Positions 61,716 through 64,000 of a DNA stretch of 64,000 bases are shown here, one piece after another. Each line of letters begins with the position of its first letter. The stretch's first letter is position 1. A model generated the notes under the pieces. It saw only the letters and a program-made list of their open reading frames with translations. It had not been told where the DNA came from and did no database searches. The translations under genes were made by a program, and so were the position numbers. The stretch is from DASTFP01 sp963744345 (GTDB lineage: Bacteria; Verrucomicrobiota; Verrucomicrobiia; Chthoniobacterales; Terrimicrobiaceae): assembly GCA_963744345.1 (NCBI GenBank), contig CAVUTD010000027.1, forward strand, positions 62,001 to 126,000, read 5' to 3'.

Positions 61716-62690
61716 ATGGAGTTTCATTTCTATCTTCCGGAAAGCTATCTCCCGGATGCTGACCGGCAGGAAGCCTGGAGGTGTGGACACATCACCCGTC
61801 TTGAACAAAAAGGCAAAATCGCTTCCGCACAATGCTGGATTTTTCAAACGTGGCTTGCTCTCGAGAGAAGTGGTTTCCCGGTGCATCTTACGCATGCGAT
61901 GCCCTCGCAGGGCGTCATGGTGACGCTTACCAACTGCGTGAGTGCCGATTTTCGTTCTCCAGATGGCCTCTTTTTTGTCGGGATTGTGGCGGATTACCTC
62001 GCCCATCCTGGTGCCCACCTGCACGTGGTCCAAAACGCCGCCCACGTGAGACGATTACGGAATGCAGCGTTCATCCCCCATTGGCCACAACCGAATCTCA
62101 TCCCGCGGGATCCAGAACGTGCCGAGCTTTTTGAAAATGTCTGCTTCTTTGGCGATGACTCGAATCTAGCGCGAGAACTGAACGACAGACGGTGGCACCG
62201 CAAGCTTTGTGACGAACTGGGCCTCAAGTTCGTTGTTTGCGGCGCAGAGCGCTGGCACGACTACAGAGAGACGGACTGCGTGGTCGCCGTGCGGGGCTTC
62301 GGGCGCTCGGATTACCTTCACAAGCCGGCGACAAAACTCTACAACGCCTGGCTCGCGGGGGTTCCATTTATTGGAGGTTTGGACTCGGCCTACGCGGCGG
62401 ATGGAGAGCCAGGTCGGGATTTCTTGCGAGCGTCGACCCCTGACGAACTTTTCGCGAACATCCGCCGCCTGAAGGAGGAGCCAGCGTTACGACGGAGGCT
62501 GGTCGAAGCAGGCACAATCGCGGCGAGGAATTTCACACCGGAGGCGATTGTCAAACGTTGGAGAGATTTCCTCGGCGACGCCGTGGAAAGATTCGCAACC
62601 CACTGGCAAACGAAAGGCGAGCTGGCTCGTCGCTTCTTTTTTGCCGCCCAGGCGAGCAGCGTCTGGCTGGACAGCCGCCTCAGACGTTGA
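61716..62690 (+). CDS. Glycosyltransferase-like protein
   Basis: About 324 residues from ATG 61716 (MEFHFYLPESYLPDADRQEAW). The GT-B C-terminal domain is suggested by VAVRGFGRSDYLHKPATKLYNAWLAGVPFIGGLDSAYAADGEPGRDFL and EEPALRRRLVEAGTIAARNFTPEAIVKRW. The donor site acidic residue of GT4 is not obvious, so it is a divergent member. It runs opposite to its neighbours and overlaps the 3' end of the GT2 gene by 11 bases. An in-frame start at 61677 would overlap the acetyltransferase start and is unlikely. Confidence 0.72.
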   Translation: MEFHFYLPESYLPDADRQEAWRCGHITRLEQKGKIASAQCWIFQTWLALERSGFPVHLTHAMPSQGVMVTLTNCVSADFRSPDGLFFVGIVADYLAHPGAHLHVVQNAAHVRRLRNAAFIPHWPQPNLIPRDPERAELFENVCFFGDDSNLARELNDRRWHRKLCDELGLKFVVCGAERWHDYRETDCVVAVRGFGRSDYLHKPATKLYNAWLAGVPFIGGLDSAYAADGEPGRDFLRASTPDELFANIRRLKEEPALRRRLVEAGTIAARNFTPEAIVKRWRDFLGDAVERFATHWQTKGELARRFFFAAQASSVWLDSRLRR

Positions 62691-63672
62691 GATAGCGCGT
62701 CGCCAGCCATCCGAGCGTTGAGCGAGTATCCGCTCGCGATGCTTTCAGAATTTCAAGAAATGCAGGCCACCGCGCTTTTGCAGAGAGCGCTCCGGCCGCC
62801 TTCAGATGGTGCATGGCCACAGTACGCGCCATGTCACCGCTGCTTGCGTTCTGCGTGAGAAGCAATTCGCGATAAAGCCGCCAGAACGAGCGGCTATCCT
62901 CTGGCTGAAGACCCTCGCGGAAAGCCGCGATGAGTCGCGCCTGGCTTTCAGTGAGACTTCGCCCAAAAACGCGATTCGCCTCTCGCGCCGAGACTTGCTC
63001 TGCTTCTGTAAACGCCGTGTTGCGGCCAGCTTTCGAGAGCGATGCGTCAAGATGTCGATAGGATACGAGTCGTTGGGAAAGATTGGCGCTTTGGTGAGTG
63101 GCGATCACGCGGGTCCAAAGCTCGTAATCCTGCGCGATTCGATATGCCGGATTGTATCCTCGAAACTCCGCGCGGATGATGTCCGTGCGAAATATCACCG
63201 AGGTGTGCATGAAGGGATTGAGAAAGGGCGAGGTCCAGGTAATGCCCTCCTGGGAGAGCGGAGCGTCGAGTAACCCGGTCAGCCGATCCTGCGCGTCGAT
63301 GATCCTCCCGTTGGTGCCGAGCAGCACAATCTCAGGGCGAGTACTAAGGAATTCGTATTGTTTCGAGAGGCGCGACGGATCTGAAAGATCATCGGCGTCT
63401 TGTCGGGCGGTCCACCTCCCGCTAACCAATTCAAGCCCCTGATTCAGACAAGCTGTTTGACCTTTGTTTTCTCTATTGCGGATGAGTTTGATGCGCGAAT
63501 CCCTGTCGGCCCATGCTTCCGCGACATCCGCGGATCCATCCGTCGAGCCATCATCCACGATCAAGAACTCGAAATTGCGGAAGGTCTGGTTGAGAATACT
63601 GCGAATTGATGGGTCGAAGAAGCGCCCTGCATTGAAAACGGTCATCAGCACGCTGATGACTGGTTCATTCAT
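62680..63672 (-). CDS. Family 2 glycosyltransferase
   Basis: About 330 residues from ATG 63672. The GT-A fold is clear: ISVLMTVFNAGRF, ILNQTFRNFEFLIVDDGSTDGS (nucleotide Asp pair), LVSGRWTARQDADDLSDPSRL with the DxD-like motif, and NPFMHTSVIFRTDI. It is a soluble, inverting-type transferase of capsule or O-antigen type. It overlaps the preceding GT4 gene by 8 bases, so the two form a transcript. Confidence 0.9.
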   Translation of the reverse strand: MNEPVISVLMTVFNAGRFFDPSIRSILNQTFRNFEFLIVDDGSTDGSADVAEAWADRDSRIKLIRNRENKGQTACLNQGLELVSGRWTARQDADDLSDPSRLSKQYEFLSTRPEIVLLGTNGRIIDAQDRLTGLLDAPLSQEGITWTSPFLNPFMHTSVIFRTDIIRAEFRGYNPAYRIAQDYELWTRVIATHQSANLSQRLVSYRHLDASLSKAGRNTAFTEAEQVSAREANRVFGRSLTESQARLIAAFREGLQPEDSRSFWRLYRELLLTQNASSGDMARTVAMHHLKAAGALSAKARWPAFLEILKASRADTRSTLGWLATRYLNV

Positions 63673-64000
63673 GTAAGAGAACGCGGCGGAAAATTCCCGC
63701 ATGCCGCTCCACCCACTTGACTCCATCAAAACTCGCTTCGGCGTGAGACCGGGCCTGCCGTGCGGCTTCTTGCAGCTGGGGAATGAGCGATTTCACCGCG
63801 GCTGCGAGCTCTTCTCCCGTCGGTGTGATTAACTTTTCCCAGGAAAAAGGAACGGAAATCAACGTGCCGCAGGTAGGGGGCACCAGTTCAGGGAGACCGC
63901 CCGAAGCTGAACCGATCACCGGAAGTCCGCAGGAGAGCGCTTCGATAACCACGGTGGGACAGGGATCAAGATACTTTGAATGGAGCAGAATGTGATGACT
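63665..64000 (-). CDS. GT4 glycosyltransferase, C-terminal part (partial)
   Basis: The frame is open to the window edge (112 codons and a stop). It reads HHILLHSKYLDPCPTVVIEA and then LSCGLPVIGSASGGLPELVP, the donor-binding EX7E region of retaining GT4 enzymes, and ends RVLLHE. The N-terminal domain lies beyond the window. It belongs to the same minus-strand cluster as the GT2 gene. Confidence 0.88.
   Translation of the reverse strand, partial: SHHILLHSKYLDPCPTVVIEALSCGLPVIGSASGGLPELVPPTCGTLISVPFSWEKLITPTGEELAAAVKSLIPQLQEAARQARSHAEASFDGVKWVERHAGIFRRVLLHE

Overview
The window is a gene-dense bacterial chromosome fragment with mostly housekeeping content. No rRNA, tRNA, CRISPR array, phage or insertion sequence was recognised. 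The gene mix points to Verrucomicrobiota, perhaps a soil lineage near Chthoniobacterales. It includes a zinc-ribbon Ser/Thr kinase with a C-terminal sensor part, a ClpX-like ATPase, a tiny lysine/alanine-rich histone-H1-like protein, a di-haem oxidoreductase, Fur-SufCBD, TamB/MlaD envelope genes and several secreted proteins of unknown function. This assignment is inferred from family content only; no marker search was run.

Layout. 1-7.8 kb: the start of a fused PTS phosphocarrier cut by the window edge, a nucleotidyltransferase, RsmE, two dTDP-rhamnose genes (rmlD, rmlB), a secreted protein, a glycosyltransferase and Dcd. 7.8-18.4 kb: a minus-strand run with EbfC-DnaX (overlapping), a CLC antiporter, a di-haem oxidoreductase, an SDR, MutS, ThiG with a coupled small ORF, and an RluA-type pseudouridine synthase. 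18.5-29.7 kb: a plus-strand run with the kinase, a ClpX-like ATPase with a duplicated C-terminal module, a degenerate nucleotide-cyclase-like membrane protein, RecR, LipA, RlmH, and a Fur-family regulator heading sufC-sufB-sufD. 29.8-36.2 kb: an epimerase, AsnB, a GT-C membrane glycosyltransferase, a saccharopine-dehydrogenase remnant and a secreted protein. 36.3-45.6 kb, minus strand: LbH transferase, CysS, IspF, an inositol-phosphatase family protein, the histone-like gene with its own promoter and terminator, CoaC, Gmk, YicC and TamB. 45.7-50.1 kb, plus strand: MlaD, a D-Ala-D-Ala carboxypeptidase, Pfk, Apt and two small envelope proteins. 50.2-58.4 kb is more accessory: a MarR/membrane-protein pair with matching operators, a DUF1772 protein, a subtilase, gene-poor stretches, a decayed TPR/ATPase remnant, and a pair encoding an acetoacetate-decarboxylase-family protein and an FAD oxidoreductase. 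58.4-64 kb is a surface-polysaccharide cluster with an SH3 lipoprotein, GT4, GT2 and other glycosyltransferases, and a hexapeptide acetyltransferase.

Five genes of well-known families (rsmE, the di-haem oxidoreductase, the kinase, sufD and the first of two GT4 genes) are each interrupted by what looks like a single-base indel, at two of the sites in a short G run. Several of these genes should be important to the cell, and the flanking reading frames are well preserved. The simplest explanation is sequencing or assembly error rather than pseudogenisation, so gene boundaries there should be read with that in mind. Two other loci (35.2-35.5 kb and 54.8-55.2 kb) look like genuine decay.

The most interesting biology is the signalling block at 18.5-23.5 kb, where three genes stand together: a zinc-ribbon transmembrane kinase, a ClpX-like unfoldase with a second copy of its sensor-2 region, and a membrane cyclase homologue lacking its metal ligands. 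Other points of note are the Fur-led suf operon with a palindrome upstream, the histone-like micro-gene, the paired MarR-type operators, and the decarboxylase/flavoprotein couple.
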